Shown here in pieces: positions 4,714-6,186 of a stretch of DNA of 6,186 bases. The position numbers were made by a program, and so were the translations under genes. The notes beneath the pieces are model-generated. The model was not told the origin of the DNA. It did no database searches and was given only the letters and a program-made list of their open reading frames with translations. The stretch comes from DATAMF01 sp964472565 (GTDB taxonomy: Bacteria > Chloroflexota > Anaerolineae > Aggregatilineales > Aggregatilineaceae): contig CAYYNB010000255.1 of NCBI GenBank assembly GCA_964472565.1, positions 1 to 6,186 of the forward strand, in the 5' to 3' direction. Each line of letters begins with the position of its first letter. Position 1 is the stretch's first letter.

Positions 4714-6045
4714 ATGCGGCAGCAGGTTCAAACGGTTCTTTTGAGCGCCGCGCTTCTGGTTCTGGCGGCATGCAGTAATACAGCGGCAGCGCCAGCACTC
4801 AACAGTACGCCGACGCTGATGCCGACGCCTGATCCGAACTTAAGCACGGTGCGTGATGCGGTTCCCCAACCAACGCCCTCGCCGACTCCCCAGGCGGCGA
4901 ATCTGCGTATCTGGTGGCCGGATGATCTGTATCCGGTTGACAACAGTACCGCCAGCAGCATCTTGTCCGAGCAGATCGATGGGTTCCGCGATACCTACAG
5001 CAACTTAGGGCTGGATGTACGGCGTAAACGGGCCAGTGGCTTAGGCGGCATTCTGTCCACGCTGCGCACGGCTGCGCCGGTTGCGCCCGGTGCCATGCCC
5101 GATCTGACCCTGATGCAGCGTGGCGATATGATCGCGGCGGCCAGCGAAGGGCTGATCGTCCCGATCACAGATTGGGTAGCCAGCGACGTGTTGAATAATT
5201 TGCCTGCGAATGTCCGTGCATTGGGCGAAATCGACGGCACGCTGTATGGTGTTCCTTATGCGCTGAATTTGTTTCACGTCGTGTACCGTGCGGCTTTACT
5301 CTCTGATCCGCCATTGAGTTTTGAAGATGTTCTGGAACAGCAGCCGCGTTTCCGTTTTTCAGCCGGAGTCGAGCCGGGAAATTCGGTCAACTGGACGATT
5401 CTGCTGCAATATCTGGCTGCCGACGGGCGTTTGGTAGACGAGAACAACAACCCGGTTCTGGATGAAGGGCCGCTGCTGACCTTGCTTGAATTTTATGCGC
5501 AAGGCGTCGAACAAGGCATTTTTGATAATTCCCTGCTGTCCAATACGCAGGTGGACAGCTACTGGAACAGTTTTTCTTCGGGCGAAACCAGCATGATGTG
5601 CCTGGATACACGCACCTATCTGACACGCAAAGATGGCGTTCCCAATGTGGGATTGGCTCCCGTCCCGACGGCTGATGGCAATCCACTGACCGCGCTGGAA
5701 GGTTGGATGTGGGTGCTCACCACGCACGACCCGGATCGCCAGGATCAGGCGGCAACCTTTTTATCGTGGATTATGCGCGTCAATGCCCAGGCGGTTTATC
5801 TGGAAGCGTTGGGGCTGCTTCCCTCGCAGCAGCAGGCCTTGAGTCTGTGGGATGACCAGGATTATGCCGCTTTTGCCCAAACCATGTTGACAACGGTCCA
5901 GATTGTCCCGATGGCGCTGCGGAATGGCAGTGCTGCCGCCGCGCTGCAACTGGCTGTCGCGTCGGTATTGGAAGGTGTACCGGCGGAAGATGCCGCTGCC
6001 GATGCGCTGGCAAAATTCGCCGCAGCCGAAACTGCAAGCAACTAA
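4714..6045 (+). CDS. Extracellular solute-binding lipoprotein (ABC sugar-binding type)
   Basis: This 443-residue protein has a lipoprotein signal peptide (MRQQ n-region, hydrophobic core 8-17, lipobox LAAC with lipidated Cys20). A Pro/Thr-rich linker follows at about 22-60 (for example PTLMPTPDP and PQPTPSPTP), then a type 1 solute-binding domain. The domain starts LRIWWPDD (64-71) and contains family-like segments PDLTLMQRGDM (129-139), DGTLYGVPYAL (174-184), GETSMMCLD (290-298) and LEGWMWVLTTHDPDRQDQAATFLSWI (328-353). Such proteins usually bind sugars or other small solutes outside the membrane and deliver them to ABC permeases, but no permease gene follows; a terminator lies 74 nt downstream. 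I chose ATG 4714 for its Shine-Dalgarno sequence and clean signal peptide. An alternative start, ATG 4684, overlaps the carrier stop (TGATG) and adds 10 residues. The operon position suggests a link to the acylation cassette, for instance binding a glycan or acceptor, but this is inference. Confidence 0.87.
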   Translation: MRQQVQTVLLSAALLVLAACSNTAAAPALNSTPTLMPTPDPNLSTVRDAVPQPTPSPTPQAANLRIWWPDDLYPVDNSTASSILSEQIDGFRDTYSNLGLDVRRKRASGLGGILSTLRTAAPVAPGAMPDLTLMQRGDMIAAASEGLIVPITDWVASDVLNNLPANVRALGEIDGTLYGVPYALNLFHVVYRAALLSDPPLSFEDVLEQQPRFRFSAGVEPGNSVNWTILLQYLAADGRLVDENNNPVLDEGPLLTLLEFYAQGVEQGIFDNSLLSNTQVDSYWNSFSSGETSMMCLDTRTYLTRKDGVPNVGLAPVPTADGNPLTALEGWMWVLTTHDPDRQDQAATFLSWIMRVNAQAVYLEALGLLPSQQQALSLWDDQDYAAFAQTMLTTVQIVPMALRNGSAAAALQLAVASVLEGVPAEDAAADALAKFAAAETASN

Positions 6046-6067
6046 GGTTGCGCCACTCTTTTCTTTA

Positions 6068-6088
6068 CCCCTTCCCTGATGGAAGGGG
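6068..6088. repeat. Stem-loop after the lipoprotein gene
   Basis: CCCCTTCC (6068-6075) and GGAAGGGG (6081-6088) form a perfect 8-bp stem around CTGAT. No T-run follows on either strand, so it is not a typical intrinsic terminator. It could protect the mRNA 3' end or assist the terminator 30 nt downstream. Confidence 0.55.
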
Positions 6089-6118
6089 AGTCAAACCGGT
6101 TCTTGGGATGGGCTAAAA

Positions 6119-6149
6119 TAAAAACCCCTCCGCGAAGGTGGGGTTTTTA
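6119..6149. terminator. Bidirectional intrinsic terminator
   Basis: TAAAAACCCC (6119-6128) pairs with GGGGTTTTTA (6140-6149) around an inner CC/GG pair with one T-T mismatch and the loop GCGAA. On the + strand the stem ends in TTTTT and closes the lipoprotein operon. On the - strand it ends in TTTTTATTTT, a longer T-tract, and lies directly behind the probable tRNA at 6155-6186, so it should stop both converging transcripts. Confidence 0.85.
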
Positions 6150-6154
6150 GTGGT

Positions 6155-6186
6155 TGGCTCCTGCGGTTGGACTCGAAGCTACAACC
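6155..6186 (-). tRNA. 3' end of a tRNA, possibly tRNA-Asn, cut by the window edge
   Basis: Read on the - strand, the edge shows a T-loop TTCGAGT (6171-6177), a T-stem 3' strand CCAAC (6166-6170), an acceptor 3' strand CGCAGGA (6159-6165), discriminator G (6158) and an encoded CCA (6155-6157). The spacing is canonical. The GGAGCCA end and G discriminator resemble bacterial tRNA-Asn. The anticodon lies outside the window, so the identity is a guess. The T-stem 5' strand reads GTAGC, which pairs with CCAAC at only three of five positions and lacks the usual G53-C61 pair. It may therefore be a decayed tRNA or an integration-site fragment. Confidence 0.5.

Overview
The window looks like a chromosomal segment of a moderately GC-rich bacterium. 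A member of Chloroflexota (Anaerolineae-like) is my best guess. The grounds are an apparently leaderless gene with a perfect extended -10 box, a lipoprotein with a long Pro/Thr-rich linker, and the general look of the proteins. This is inference; no marker here fixes the taxon. All protein genes are on the + strand, apart from the tail of a probable tRNA on the - strand at the right edge.

Layout. Positions 1-219 hold no gene, but contain an 18-bp palindrome and three GCCTWA-type direct repeats. Next come tadA (239-700; tRNA adenosine-34 deaminase), tRNA-Ser(CGA) (722-809), and a membrane-anchored SGNH-like protein (816-1844) that starts only 6 nt after the tRNA. Then follow a promoter-like stretch (1851-1879), a second paralogous SGNH-like protein (1901-2923), a 14-codon mini-ORF (2950-2994), an AlgI/DltB-type MBOAT acyltransferase (2991-4421), an acyl/peptidyl carrier protein (4433-4684), and an extracellular solute-binding lipoprotein (4714-6045). 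A stem-loop (6068-6088) and a strong bidirectional terminator (6119-6149) close the unit. The terminator also serves a - strand tRNA whose 3' end lies at 6155.

How the genes fit together. MBOAT + carrier protein + N-terminally anchored SGNH proteins is the same set of parts as DltB + DltC + DltD of the D-alanylation pathway, and resembles the AlgI/AlgJ/AlgX-type exopolysaccharide O-acetylation modules. I infer that the 816-4684 block encodes a transmembrane acyl-transfer machine. The carrier protein would hold an acyl or aminoacyl group as a thioester in the cytoplasm, the MBOAT would pass it across the membrane, and one or both SGNH proteins would deliver it to an extracellular acceptor. No loading ligase (DltA-like) is visible, there are two SGNH paralogs instead of one, and a solute-binding lipoprotein without permeases is attached. 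The donor and acceptor cannot be read from the sequence.

The most interesting points are the Dlt-like cassette itself, the tandem SGNH pair with what looks like the fossil start of a third copy upstream of the MBOAT gene, the SGNH gene without a Shine-Dalgarno sequence directly behind a tRNA, and the lipoprotein placed directly behind the carrier gene.
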